From NCBI RefSeq assembly GCF_042140245.1, contig NZ_CP159483.1, positions 1-64,000 on the forward strand: a stretch of 64,000 nucleotides of DNA, read 5' to 3'. This document shows, piece by piece, positions 8,719 to 17,585 of the stretch. The notes below the pieces were generated by a model that saw nothing but the letters and a program-made list of their open reading frames with translations, was not told where the DNA came from and ran no database searches. Position numbers and translations under genes: made by a program. Numbering within the stretch: position 1 is the first letter of the stretch; every line of letters begins with the position of its first letter. The DNA is from MH13 sp042140245. GTDB taxonomy: Bacteria > Pseudomonadota > Alphaproteobacteria > Rhizobiales > MH13.

Positions 8719-10485
8719 TCACTCCGCTGCCTGAAGCGGTACATCAGTGGTTTTTGCTGACTTTGCCGACTTGGCTTTGATCGCTTCCAGCACCGCAGGG
8801 TCAGGGTTTGCACCGCCTTCATAGGCTTCCAGGAAGTCGAGAAGCTCCTGTCGGTAGCGATAGTAATCGGGATGCTCCAGCAACGCCTTGCGTGTGCGAG
8901 GACGCGGCAGATCGATCTCCATAATGTTGCCGATGCGTGCGTTTGGACCGTTGGTCATCATCACGCACTTGTCGGCCAGCAAAATAGCTTCATCGACATC
9001 GTGGGTGACGCAAATGGCGGTGACCTTGGTGCGCTTCCACACATCCATCAGCACCTCTTGCAGCTCCCACCGGGTGAGCGAGTTGAGCATGCCGAACGGC
9101 TCATCAAGCAGCAGCAGTTTTGGTGACAGGGCAAACGCACGGGCGATGCCCACGCGTTGCTTCATGCCATTGGAAAGGTCGGCAGCCATTTTGGTCATGG
9201 CATCGCCCAGCCCGACACGAGAGAGATAGTATTCGCAGATGTCGCGGCGTTCGGCGTCATTGGCGTGGGGGTAAACGCGATCGACACCCAGCGAGACATT
9301 TTCGTACGCTGTCATCCACGGCATCAACGATGGTGCTTGAAACACCACCGCACGGTCCGGGCCCGCCGCATCAATTTCACGGCCATCCAGCACGATGCCG
9401 CCGTCAGAGATTTCGTTGAGACCTGCCACCATGGAAAGCACGGTGGACTTCCCGCAGCCCGAGTGACCGATGAGGGTGATGAACTCGCCTTTGTCGAGGC
9501 GTGTTTCAAAACCGTCGACAACCGTCAGCGGCCCCTTGGGTGTTGGGTAGACCTTCTTGAGATTGACGAACTCAAGGTATTTCTTCTCGTTGATCGACTG
9601 CGCTGCTTTCTCATACGCCTTCGGGAGTTCCAGGCTTTTGCGCTTGGCTTGCAAATCAATTGGCGTCACATCTGGCAGGTTGAGATCGCCAGCGACGTCT
9701 GCGCCGCGTTCAGCCCCAACCTCCAAAAGATAGTTGGTCACATCAGCTCGGATACGGATCGCTTCCGGCATGGAGTTCATCTCCACCCGGTCTCTGGGCC
9801 GAGGAATATCCACCTTGAACTCGGGGCCAAGGGTTGCACCTGGACCAGGGTTGAGCGGGATAATCCGGTCGGCCAAAAGGACGGCTTCATCGACATCGTT
9901 GGTGATGAGAATGACGGTCTTCTGATCGCCCTCCCATATCGCTTCGATCTCATCTTGCAGCTTTGCGCGCGTCAGAGCATCGAGCGCCGAAAGCGGCTCA
10001 TCGAGCAGCAGAATGTCCGGGCTCATGGCAAGCGCGCGGGCCACCGCCACACGCTGGCGCATACCGCCGGAAAGCTCAGCTGGGCGCCGGTCGGTGGCGT
10101 GGGAGAGCCCCACCATGTCGATGGCATCAGACACGCGAATTTTCCGGGTGGTCGCGTCTTCATCTTTGAAGACCTCATCCACGGCAAGCGCTATGTTGCC
10201 CTCCACCGTCAGCCAAGGCATCAGCGAGTAGTTCTGAAACACCACACCACGGTCGGCTGATGGACCTGTAATAGGCGCGCCCTTCAATGTGATCTCGCCA
10301 CTGTCGGCCTCAACCAAGCCCGCGATCAGTGAGATCAGTGTGGTCTTGCCGGAGCCGGAGAAGCCGACAATGGCGACAAACTCGCGTTCAGCAACTTCCA
10401 GGTTGATGTCTTTGAGAACCTCGGTGACTTCGCCACCGTTGCGGTAAGTCTTGGAGACGTTTTTCAGATCGAGAAAGCTCATCAT
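8719..10485 (-). CDS. nrtC: Nitrate ABC transporter ATPase with two fused nucleotide-binding domains (NrtC/NrtD type)
   Basis: Two complete ABC ATPase domains lie in one 588-residue chain. Domain 1 has Walker A GFSGSGKT (41-48), signature LSGGM (138-142), Walker B ILLLDEP and D-loop SALD, but Asn196 (ITNDVDEA) where the switch His is expected. Domain 2 has Walker A GHSGCGKS (340-347), signature LSNGM (437-441), D-loop MLN in place of a LD pair, and a normal switch His495 (VTHDVDEA). It would power NrtB and replace the separate NrtC and NrtD of cyanobacteria. The start at 10485 has GGGAGAGGT just upstream. The open frame reaches 10563, but that overlaps nrtB. It ends 5 nt before nirB. Confidence 0.92.
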   Translation of the reverse strand: MMSFLDLKNVSKTYRNGGEVTEVLKDINLEVAEREFVAIVGFSGSGKTTLISLIAGLVEADSGEITLKGAPITGPSADRGVVFQNYSLMPWLTVEGNIALAVDEVFKDEDATTRKIRVSDAIDMVGLSHATDRRPAELSGGMRQRVAVARALAMSPDILLLDEPLSALDALTRAKLQDEIEAIWEGDQKTVILITNDVDEAVLLADRIIPLNPGPGATLGPEFKVDIPRPRDRVEMNSMPEAIRIRADVTNYLLEVGAERGADVAGDLNLPDVTPIDLQAKRKSLELPKAYEKAAQSINEKKYLEFVNLKKVYPTPKGPLTVVDGFETRLDKGEFITLIGHSGCGKSTVLSMVAGLNEISDGGIVLDGREIDAAGPDRAVVFQAPSLMPWMTAYENVSLGVDRVYPHANDAERRDICEYYLSRVGLGDAMTKMAADLSNGMKQRVGIARAFALSPKLLLLDEPFGMLNSLTRWELQEVLMDVWKRTKVTAICVTHDVDEAILLADKCVMMTNGPNARIGNIMEIDLPRPRTRKALLEHPDYYRYRQELLDFLEAYEGGANPDPAVLEAIKAKSAKSAKTTDVPLQAAE

Positions 10486-10495
10486 ACCTCTCCCA

Positions 10496-11596
10496 TTAGC
10501 GCTGGCTGGAGAAGGTGAAGGCGGCCTGCAGGGCGAACATAACGCGGTCAAGCAGGAAGCCAATGATGCCGATGGTCAGCACCGCGACGATGATCTTGGC
10601 CAGCGAGGACGACGAACCGTTCTGGAACTCATCCCAGACGAATTTGCCAAGGCCAGGGTTCTGGCTGAGCATTTCAGCGGCGATTAGCACCATCCAGCCC
10701 ACACCCAAAGAGAGACGCAGTCCGGTGAAGATCAATGGAAGTGCAGAGGGTAGGACGACCTTTGTGACCGTCTTCCAGGTCGGCAGCTGCAGCACGCGGC
10801 CGACATTCATCAAGTCCTTGTCGACCGAGGCCACGCCCAGCGCAGTGTTAATGAGAGTTGGCCAAAGCGAGCAGAGCGTTACGGTGATGGCCGAGATGAC
10901 CAGCGATTTGGGAAAGGGCTCAACCACATTCACGTAGGTTGCTGAGACAACCATGGTCACGATGGGCAACCAGGCGAGTGGTGAGACCGGCTTAAATATC
11001 TGGATCAGTGGATTGATCGCGCCGTTCACTGTGCGCGACAGACCAGAGGCAATGCCAAGCGGCACAGCAATGACGGTGGCTAGAATAAAACCAACGGCAA
11101 CGGTCCAGAGCGAGGTAAAAATCTGATCATAGTAAGTGGCTTGGCCAGTGTATTGGCGCTCACGCACACGGTCTTCTCTGCCAGCGGCGATCAGTTCAGC
11201 GTTGCGCTCCTCCTGGCGCTCATAAAAGGCCGCTGCGCGTTCCTTCTGCGCTAGATAGCTTTCATGCAGGCCAACTGCTTCTTCCCAAACCTGAGCGGGG
11301 CCGGGTATGGCGCCGAGCGAGGTTTGAACTTGCGGGGCCAAAGCTGCCCAAGCGGTGATGAAAAGGCCGATGCCAATGAGTGGTACGATGAGGAGCTGCC
11401 ACAGCTCGCGCATCTGGTACTTTGGGCTATCGCCTGCGGCGATTTTCAGCAGCGGCACAAGCCATCCAAGGCCAAGGATGTTCAGATAGCCACCAGCCTT
11501 GTTGATGGCGGCGAAGCGGGCCTCTTTTTTGGCTTCTCGGATTTGTTGGGCGGCTGCATCATCGGTCGCAGCATCAAACTCAGAAGCAGTGGTCAT
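10496..11596 (-). CDS. nrtB: Nitrate ABC transporter permease
   Basis: A 366-residue inner membrane permease of the NrtB/SsuC family. A long N-terminal cytoplasmic stretch and one early membrane helix (LLIVPLIGIGLFITAWAAL) precede the core binding-protein-dependent permease domain. That core includes the EAA-type loop that contacts the ATPase (LPTWKTVTKVVLPSALPLIFTGLRLSLG). About residues 90-135 form a charged, probably helical insert (YLAQKERAAAFYERQEERNAEL) seen in some NrtB proteins. The ATPase gene starts 10 bp after its stop, and nrtA lies 83 bp upstream. Confidence 0.93.
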   Translation of the reverse strand: MTTASEFDAATDDAAAQQIREAKKEARFAAINKAGGYLNILGLGWLVPLLKIAAGDSPKYQMRELWQLLIVPLIGIGLFITAWAALAPQVQTSLGAIPGPAQVWEEAVGLHESYLAQKERAAAFYERQEERNAELIAAGREDRVRERQYTGQATYYDQIFTSLWTVAVGFILATVIAVPLGIASGLSRTVNGAINPLIQIFKPVSPLAWLPIVTMVVSATYVNVVEPFPKSLVISAITVTLCSLWPTLINTALGVASVDKDLMNVGRVLQLPTWKTVTKVVLPSALPLIFTGLRLSLGVGWMVLIAAEMLSQNPGLGKFVWDEFQNGSSSSLAKIIVAVLTIGIIGFLLDRVMFALQAAFTFSSQR

Positions 11597-11679
11597 CGGA
11601 CACGTCCTTGAGAAACTGGGGATTGGGGGAGAGCAATGGTGAGCGGGGCACTGAAAAGCACCCCGCCTAATGTCGAGAC

Positions 11680-13095
11680 TCAGTTGGTGATCACTTCGGT
11701 GCCAACCACACGCTCGTCGCCAGACAGGCCAATCGGCAGGGCTTCCAGGTAAGCGTTGGGCTGGCGACCGTCATAGGTGATGCCATCGATGAACTCGTCG
11801 GTTGGCTCACGGTAGCCATCGGTATCCCAAGGGAAGTCGGCTTCGTCGACGTGACCTTCTTCAACCAACATGCGGGCTGCTTCGAGGTAGATGTCCGGGC
11901 GGTAAACGCTGCGGGCAACTTCATCGTACCAGCTGTCAGGTTGTTGCTCAGCGATCTGGCCCCAACGACGCATCTGGGTGAGGTACCACACGGCATCGGA
12001 ATAATAGGGGTAGGTCGCGTAGTAGCGGAAGAATACGTTGAAGTCGGGAATCTCGCGCACATCGCCGCGCTCGAACTCGAACGTACCGGTCATGGAGGCC
12101 GCAATCACTTCTTCATCTGCGCCGACATATTGCGGCATGGAGAGCATCTGCACCGCTTCTTCGCGGTTGGCGTTGTCGTTCTCATCCAGCCACTGGGCCG
12201 CACGGATCAGCGCCTTGGTGATGGCGAGCGTTGTGTTCGGGTACTCCTCAGCGAACTCAGCGGTGATGCCGAAGACTTTTTCCGGGTTGTTCTTCCAGAG
12301 CTGGTAGTCAGTGATCACCGGCACGCCGATGCCCATAGCAACAGCTTGCTGGTTCCACGGCTCACCCACGGCGTAGCCATAGATGGTGCCCGCATCAAGC
12401 GTGGCTGGCATCTGCGGCGGAGGCGTCACGGACAAGAAGGCGTCGGCCTGGATCATGCCAGAAACGTCTTCCGGTGCGTAGTAGCCAGGGTGCACACCGC
12501 CAGCGGCCAACCAATAGCGCAGCTCGTAGTTATGGGTGGAAACCGGGAACACCATGCCCATGTCGAAGGTACGGCCTTCGTCACGGAACTGCTCAATCAC
12601 CGGCAATAGGGCTTCAGCGGAAATCGGGTGCTGCGGACGACCATCGGCCATGGATGGAATGTTGGGGCGCATCAGCTCCCAGACTTCGTTGGAAACGGTG
12701 ATGCCGTTGCCGTTGAGGTCCATGGAAAACGGCGTGATGATGTGTGCTTCGGTGCCGTAGCCGACGGTGGCAGCCAAAGGCTGACCGGCGAGCATGTGGG
12801 CACCTTGAAGGCGACCGTCGATCACGCCGTCAAGAAGCACCTTCCAGTTGGCCTGCGCTTCGAGGGTCACGAACAGGCCTTCGTCTTCGAAGTAGCCAAG
12901 TTCATACGCCACGGCGAGCGGTGCCATATCGGTGAGCTTGATAAAGCCAAAGGTCAGGTCTTCAATTTCCAAGTCCAAGTAGTCAGCCGACGCTGGTGTT
13001 GCGGCGGCAAAAACGCTTGCACCGAGCAGCGACGCCACCAAGGTGGAGCGCACGGATGAGGTGAGCGTGTGTGCAAGAGACGAAAAGGGGGGCAT
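11680..13095 (-). CDS. nrtA: Nitrate ABC transporter substrate-binding protein
   Basis: A CmpA/NrtA-family periplasmic binding protein for nitrate or nitrite, 471 residues from Met at 13095. AAGGA 8 nt upstream sets this start. The N-terminus has a Sec signal peptide (SSVRSTLVASLLGASVFAAATPASA before DYLDLE). Family signatures include FGFIKLTDMAPLAVAYELGYFEDEGL, the GRLQGAHMLAGQPLAATVGYG segment, FPVSTHNYELRYWLAAGG and VGEPWNQQAVA. No lipobox is seen, so it should be free in the periplasm. It is the first gene behind the attenuator leader and so the first gene NasT should switch on. Confidence 0.95.
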   Translation of the reverse strand: MPPFSSLAHTLTSSVRSTLVASLLGASVFAAATPASADYLDLEIEDLTFGFIKLTDMAPLAVAYELGYFEDEGLFVTLEAQANWKVLLDGVIDGRLQGAHMLAGQPLAATVGYGTEAHIITPFSMDLNGNGITVSNEVWELMRPNIPSMADGRPQHPISAEALLPVIEQFRDEGRTFDMGMVFPVSTHNYELRYWLAAGGVHPGYYAPEDVSGMIQADAFLSVTPPPQMPATLDAGTIYGYAVGEPWNQQAVAMGIGVPVITDYQLWKNNPEKVFGITAEFAEEYPNTTLAITKALIRAAQWLDENDNANREEAVQMLSMPQYVGADEEVIAASMTGTFEFERGDVREIPDFNVFFRYYATYPYYSDAVWYLTQMRRWGQIAEQQPDSWYDEVARSVYRPDIYLEAARMLVEEGHVDEADFPWDTDGYREPTDEFIDGITYDGRQPNAYLEALPIGLSGDERVVGTEVITN

Positions 13096-13144
13096 CTGCA
13101 CGTTCCTTATGTCTGGTTCCCGAATGCCCCGGAAAAAAGACAAC

Positions 13145-13208
13145 AAAAAACGCCGCAAACCATCTTCCAACCGCCGCGCTAGAGCGAAGCTTGAGGAAGG
13201 GGTTGGCG
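13145..13208 (-). terminator. Intrinsic attenuator terminator in the nrtA leader
   Basis: In RNA sense the 5' arm CGCCAACC (13208-13201), then C and CTTCC, pairs with GGAAG, then GGTT and GGCG (3' arm ending at 13151; AT and TGC bulges), and is followed by six U at 13150-13145. A second T-rich stretch follows. It lies about 50 nt before the nrtA start, as expected for transcription attenuation. Confidence 0.7.
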
Positions 13209-13261
13209 ACGTTGCCGTTGCCCGTCAAGGGGGCCTGATTTTTGTCAGCGCCGTTGCTGAC
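13145..13261 (-). promoter_or_regulatory. Probable ANTAR-target leader RNA of the nrt-nir-nas operon
   Basis: In the RNA sense (minus strand) the first hairpin is GTCAGC-AACGGC-GCTGAC at 13261-13244: a perfect 6-bp stem with a hexaloop having A at position 1 and G at 4. The second is GGC-AACGTC-GCC at 13216-13205, again A1 and G4, but with only a 3-bp stem. Paired hexaloop hairpins with A1/G4 are the known target of ANTAR proteins such as NasR and NasT. The 3' arm of the second hairpin is also the 5' arm of the terminator below, so the two structures exclude each other. NasT is encoded next door. This is structure read by eye; the short second stem is the weak point. Confidence 0.65.
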
Positions 13262-13404
13262 CGCTAGACGATGACAGGCAGATGCTGCGGCGCACAGTCC
13301 AAATAGTGGTCACTTGCTGCAACGCACTGCCGCAGATTTGTGCGTCAGCGACAGGCATGCGCCATCCTGCTTAGATCAAAAAGCGAGGACACGACCACCT
13401 AACC

Positions 13405-14616
13405 TTAAGGCAGGTTCATGCCGAGGTTGGAGAAGTATTCATCCAAATCGTTTGGGTCGAAAGTACGCCCATCAAACAGTTGAAGATCAACAGAAGGGCC
13501 GTCGTTTGTACCATTTAGGGCACCACCGTTTTGCGCGCCGACACTACCGGCATTGTTAGCTTCAGATTTACCCATAGCCTGCCGATAAAGCTCTGGTTGA
13601 TAAGCTTTTTTCGTGGCTTCCACATTGGCCTTTGAATGGTCGATCTGTCCCCAACGCACCATCTGCGCATAGAACCAAAGAGCGTGCGCACGGTGTGGAT
13701 AGCCAGCAACAGCAGGATCAAAAAGCAGATGATTCTCGATCATCGCTGAGGTGCTTCGACCCACGCGTCCGGCAAGCGTGCGAGCAATCACACCAGCATC
13801 CATGGCGAGGTTATCTGAACCGCTCAATATTTGAGCAAGTGCATCAATGTTCAGGGGATCAGCACACCATGACGCTGAATCAAAGAGCACTCGAACGAGC
13901 TGAGCAACATCATTTGGGTGTTCATTTGCCCAAGCTTCGCGCACCGCAAGCACCTTTTCGGGCCCTTTGCGCCAAATATCGACCTTGTACGCCACAACAT
14001 GGCTTTGTCCCGCTTCTGCACCAACGCTGCTCCAGGGCGCGCCAACGCAGAACCCATCAATGTGCCCTTCGCTCAGAGCGTCTACGATCATTGGAGGCGG
14101 TACGACTGTGAAGTTCACGTCGTGAGAGGGATCAATGCCCGCCGATGCCAGCCAATAGCGTAGCTCATAGCTATGCGAAGAAAGCGGGTAGACGCTTGCA
14201 AAGGTTAGCGTTGGAGCGCATCGCTCAGTCCTGGAGCGAATAACCTTCGCAACCGCCGCCGCACTGGCGGCAGGGTCCCGCGCTTGCGCTGACGTCCAGC
14301 CCGTTTCGACCATCGCATCATACAGACCATTCGACACGGAGATCGCGTTGCCGTTCATTGAAAGCGCACACGGCACAATCATCGGAGCTTTGGGGTTGCC
14401 AAGACCAAGCTGGGACGCGATGGCAATTGGAGCAAGCATGTGGGCGGCGTCCACATCGCCTACGCTTAGGCGATCACGCAGGCTGGCCCATGAATTGGAG
14501 CGCCGCAGATGAAGCTCTATCCCGTGCTTTTCCGCAAAGCCCATCTCACGCGCGACGATCAGTGGAGCGGCGTCCACAAGTGGAATGAAGCCAGCATGAA
14601 GAGATCGAAGCGTCAT
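13405..14616 (-). CDS. nasS: NasS-type nitrate/nitrite sensor, NrtA-like without signal peptide
   Basis: A 403-residue CmpA/NrtA-family protein sharing FIPLVDAAPLIVAREMGFAEKHGIEL, AAHMLAPIAIASQLG, YPLSSHSYELRYWLASAG and CVGAPWSSVG with NrtA. It starts straight at the binding domain, with no signal peptide, so it is cytoplasmic. This is the pattern of NasS, which binds nitrate or nitrite and holds NasT when ligand is absent. Its ATG overlaps the nasT stop (ATGA 14613-14616), which suits a 1:1 complex. The last 60 residues are Asn/Gly/Asp-rich and poorly conserved in look. Confidence 0.9.
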   Translation of the reverse strand: MTLRSLHAGFIPLVDAAPLIVAREMGFAEKHGIELHLRRSNSWASLRDRLSVGDVDAAHMLAPIAIASQLGLGNPKAPMIVPCALSMNGNAISVSNGLYDAMVETGWTSAQARDPAASAAAVAKVIRSRTERCAPTLTFASVYPLSSHSYELRYWLASAGIDPSHDVNFTVVPPPMIVDALSEGHIDGFCVGAPWSSVGAEAGQSHVVAYKVDIWRKGPEKVLAVREAWANEHPNDVAQLVRVLFDSASWCADPLNIDALAQILSGSDNLAMDAGVIARTLAGRVGRSTSAMIENHLLFDPAVAGYPHRAHALWFYAQMVRWGQIDHSKANVEATKKAYQPELYRQAMGKSEANNAGSVGAQNGGALNGTNDGPSVDLQLFDGRTFDPNDLDEYFSNLGMNLP

Positions 14617-15233
14617 GATACACCTTTATCCGTACCATCAGGCACATCTGTTCCAAGCAGGCTCATGGCCGTCACCAAGGCGTCTGCAATCTGGCCTATC
14701 CGCTTTCCTTCGCGCATCGCGCTGGTGCGCAACCGTTCATAGGCATCAGCCTCGCTGAGCCCGTGGGTCTTCATCAGTAGAAGCTTGGCGCGATCAACTA
14801 GCTTGCGCTCTTCGAGCGCGGCTTTGGTGCTGGCGAGCTCTTCCTGCAAGCGGTTGAACGCTTTGAAGCGTGCGATTGTCATATTGAGGATAGGCTGCAT
14901 GCGCTCTTTTTTTAGGCCATCAACAATGTAGGCTGAGACTCCTGCCTCCACCGCCTCATTGATCGTTGCATCGTCAGACTGGTCGACGAACATCGCAATG
15001 GGCCGCTGCACATAGCGGGACACCTCAAACATCTGTTCGAGGACATCGCGGTTGGGGTTTTCCAGATCAATGAAGATCGCATCCGGATCGAGCTCAACGA
15101 TACGTTTGAGCAGATTGCGTGTGTCACCAATGATGGTGACGTCATCATAGCCAGCCTCCCGCAGGCCTTCGTCCAGAATGGCTGCACGGATGGGGCTGTT
15201 GTCTATGATTAGGATGCGGATCGATTGAACCAT
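14613..15233 (-). CDS. nasT: NasT, ANTAR-domain transcription antiterminator
   Basis: It has a receiver-like N-terminal domain (IRILIIDNSPIRAAILDEGLREAGYDDV) and a C-terminal ANTAR RNA-binding domain (about residues 145-200: LVDRAKLLLMKTHGLSEADAYERLRTSAM ... IGQIADALVTAM). In the Asp pocket D10-N11 stands where many receivers have an acidic pair, and the expected phosphorylation-site region reads IFIDLENP, so control by NasS rather than a kinase is likely. ATG at 15233 gives 206 residues; a GTG at 15242 is the other option. With NasS it should act on the leader at 13145-13261. Confidence 0.92.
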   Translation of the reverse strand: MVQSIRILIIDNSPIRAAILDEGLREAGYDDVTIIGDTRNLLKRIVELDPDAIFIDLENPNRDVLEQMFEVSRYVQRPIAMFVDQSDDATINEAVEAGVSAYIVDGLKKERMQPILNMTIARFKAFNRLQEELASTKAALEERKLVDRAKLLLMKTHGLSEADAYERLRTSAMREGKRIGQIADALVTAMSLLGTDVPDGTDKGVS

Positions 15234-15242
15234 GCGGCCCAC

Positions 15243-15733
15243 ACAATAAAGATATCCGCAGACCAGACGAGCCTAACAGTTGGGCGATTGCTGCTGACTT
15301 GCGAGCGAATTTTGAGCAGGTGGCTTCGTCGAAGCCCCTTAGGTTGAATGCTCTGTTATTGAAACTTCGCTTGGTAAGCCTCTCCACTCGATTTCCGCTT
15401 CACCACCATAAGAAGACCAAAACACAACTTCAGTTGGCAGCGGATCAATTCCGAACGAAACGCGCGCAGGTTCACTTAGCGGCGGCCAATCAACCGAAGG
15501 ATTGGTGATGAGATGTTGCACGGAGCACGCATGAAGTTCAGATAACCTGCAACGCCTTAGCCACAACCATGATTTGGGAAAAGCCAACAGCGACATCGCA
15601 GCGTCGGTGGTCCATCCTCTCTGGCACCAGCTCACACAGGCATAGAGAAAACTGCTCGATACCCAGCTCAACACCCCAGGCATCAAAGCTGCCCTACACC
15701 CGACACAAACTGTGCGGTTCGATCAAGGAAGGA
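15243..15733. other. Intergenic stretch without a convincing gene
   Basis: About 490 bases between nasT and tRNA-Gln. The promoter of nasTS should lie at its left end, on the minus strand. Short open frames occur on both strands (for instance 15339-15686 minus), but none has a ribosome site or a recognisable domain. Confidence 0.5.
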
Positions 15734-15808
<75 letters not shown>

Positions 15809-15977
15809 AAGCGCGATGGCGTTCCCTCCCATAGCTCGGAATCGAGGTCAAGGCCCGTAGCGCCGGTTCGCGGCTCTGGATGGGGAAAAACGCTGACCTT
15901 ATCCCCCGGCCCTCTTCCTCACTCAACAGTGCACGACGCTCGCCTATCCCCCAGCTGCCTGCTCTTTGAGGACCCTT

Positions 15978-17021
15978 ATGGACACCAGCGCTCGTTTTTC
16001 TCTGCCCCTGATCATCGCTTCACAGGCTCAAAAGCATCTCACGCACAATGAAGCCTTGGCCCAGTTGGAAACGCTCGTGCAGCCAGTTGTGCAAGACATG
16101 GCAGCACCATCTCCACCAGTTGATCTGGAAGAAGCCGAGTGCGTAGTGGTTGGCACCGGGGCAAGCGACGCGTTTTCCGGCAAAGACATGATGATCGCGG
16201 CTTGGATCGCTGACGCCTGGCACTTTCACCAGCCGCAGGCCGGTTGGCTGGTCGTTAGAGCGAGCGATGGCATGGCTTTCGTTTTTGACGGCAGTGCCTG
16301 GGGTCCGCTGGTTGATCTGGAGGTGCAAGACAATCTCACCCAGGTTGGAATCAACGCCGCTGCGTCGACCACCAACCGGCTGACGGTTGCCAGCGATGCC
16401 AGCCTCTTCACCAGCGCATCCAATGATCATCGCATGACCATCAACAAGGCCGCAACCAATGATACCGCAAGCTTGGTGTTTCAATCTGGCTGGTCGGGTC
16501 GCGCGGAGATGGGCTTGGCAGGGCAGGACGAGTTTTCCCTCAAGGTCAGTGCCGACAGCTCTGCTTGGCATGATGCGTTGGCAATCACCCCTGAAAGTGG
16601 CCATGTGCGACTGCCCGCAAGACCGCTTGCAACCATCTATCTGGATGGCGGCACGCGCAGCTTCAGTGGTGGCGACGTGGTGGGGTTCTCCGGTGTTACG
16701 CGCAGCCAAGGTGATTTGGGTTTGGGTTCTCCTCTCGCTAGCCCAGCCACAGGCGCACCGCTCGCAATATCAGCAAACGGCTTTTACTCGCTTTCTCTGT
16801 CCCTCAAGGTGGAGACGTTGGGCAGCCTCACGCTGCTCAAAAACGGAGTCGATGCGATGGCCACCTGGGAAGCTGGTCTCACTTCCGTTGGCGGGCGCAC
16901 GGTGACCTTTTCCACCATGATCGATCTCTACACTGGCGACGCTTTGGCGCTGCGCTTCGATGCGCCCGCGACATGCTATTGCTATTCGGGCACCACAACT
17001 ATGGATGTGGTGAGCCTTTAA
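15978..17021 (+). CDS. DUF2793-like protein, phage tail / gene-transfer-agent spike type
   Basis: The first 110 residues match the DUF2793 pattern as I know it: FSLPLIIASQAQKHLTHNEALAQLETLVQPVV, then a Trp-rich beta region (GWLVVRASDGMAFVFDGSAWGPL). The rest (to 347 residues) is beta-rich and Gly/Ser-rich with a C1q-like jelly-roll look near the end (SGVTRSQ, ISANGFYSLSLSLKVE, TFSTMIDLYTGDALALRF). DUF2793 proteins occur in alphaproteobacterial prophages and, by memory, among head-spike proteins of gene transfer agents. No other phage gene is near. GAGGA just upstream sets the ATG at 15978. It runs away from tRNA-Gln. Confidence 0.7.
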   Translation: MDTSARFSLPLIIASQAQKHLTHNEALAQLETLVQPVVQDMAAPSPPVDLEEAECVVVGTGASDAFSGKDMMIAAWIADAWHFHQPQAGWLVVRASDGMAFVFDGSAWGPLVDLEVQDNLTQVGINAAASTTNRLTVASDASLFTSASNDHRMTINKAATNDTASLVFQSGWSGRAEMGLAGQDEFSLKVSADSSAWHDALAITPESGHVRLPARPLATIYLDGGTRSFSGGDVVGFSGVTRSQGDLGLGSPLASPATGAPLAISANGFYSLSLSLKVETLGSLTLLKNGVDAMATWEAGLTSVGGRTVTFSTMIDLYTGDALALRFDAPATCYCYSGTTTMDVVSL

Positions 17022-17073
17022 ATCCAAACCCTCATGATTGACGGGCGCGCCGCTTCAAGGCAGGTGTGCTGGC

Positions 17074-17454
17074 ATGACAATGCCTATGCTTTCCAGCCTT
17101 ACACGATCAGCCCACGCCTTCATCATGGTTCTCGTTCTTGGAGCGGCGCCTGCTGCGGCCCAAACACAAGCTGAGACCGATGAGGCTTTGGCACGTCTGG
17201 CGGAAATCTTGGGGGCACTCTCACATTTGGAAGTGGTGTGTGAGGAACCGACGCGCTCGCGCGATGATATGGAAGCGCTGCTTGCCAGCGAAGAGCTGAC
17301 AAACATCCGTCAGTCAGTGCTGATTGATGCGTTCAACCGAGGGTTTCGTGGCGTGGCCACGACCCACCAGCGCTGCACATCGGCCAGTGAACGACTGATT
17401 GAACGCCATCATGAGCGTGGCGCCAGCATCGTCGCCAGCCTCCTCGACGAGTAG
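17074..17454 (+). CDS. Small exported conserved protein, TIGR02301-like
   Basis: 126 residues with a Sec signal peptide (AHAFIMVLVLGAAPAAAQ). The mature part has LARLAEILGALSHLEVVC, LIDAFNRGFRGVATTHQRCTSASERLIERHH, matching my memory of the TIGR02301 family of unknown function in Hyphomicrobiales. Two cysteines may form a disulfide. The start at 17074 or 17080 is uncertain. Confidence 0.65.
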   Translation: MTMPMLSSLTRSAHAFIMVLVLGAAPAAAQTQAETDEALARLAEILGALSHLEVVCEEPTRSRDDMEALLASEELTNIRQSVLIDAFNRGFRGVATTHQRCTSASERLIERHHERGASIVASLLDE

Positions 17455-17585
17455 GGCGATGGCACCCGACGCGCTGCCCAAATGGTTAACGGCGGTCAAC
17501 CTTTCGTTTACGCTTTGTTGAGGGATTTGCCCCTTCGCGCGTAACGCGTGCTACGTCCTCAATCGGCGACGTTTGGAGACTTCAC

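Noticed and set aside
9157..10260. A 367-codon open frame on the plus strand.
   Set aside because: It lies wholly antisense to the fused ATPase gene, has no ribosome site and encodes no domain; it is a GC-skew shadow.
13318..13332. A sigma-54-like CGGCA ... TTGCA pair on the minus strand upstream of the nrtA leader.
   Set aside because: The distance between GG and GC is one base short of the strict -24/-12 spacing, and it may simply be part of the leader.
1715..15242. The nitrate cluster as a horizontally acquired island.
   Set aside because: Base composition and codon style look like the rest, there are no mobile-element or att sequences, and the gene order with nasTS is common in Alphaproteobacteria.
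15339..15686. A 115-codon minus-strand frame in the gap between nasT and tRNA-Gln.
   Set aside because: No ribosome site, no recognisable domain, and unusual composition at its start. Possibly a remnant, but not supported.
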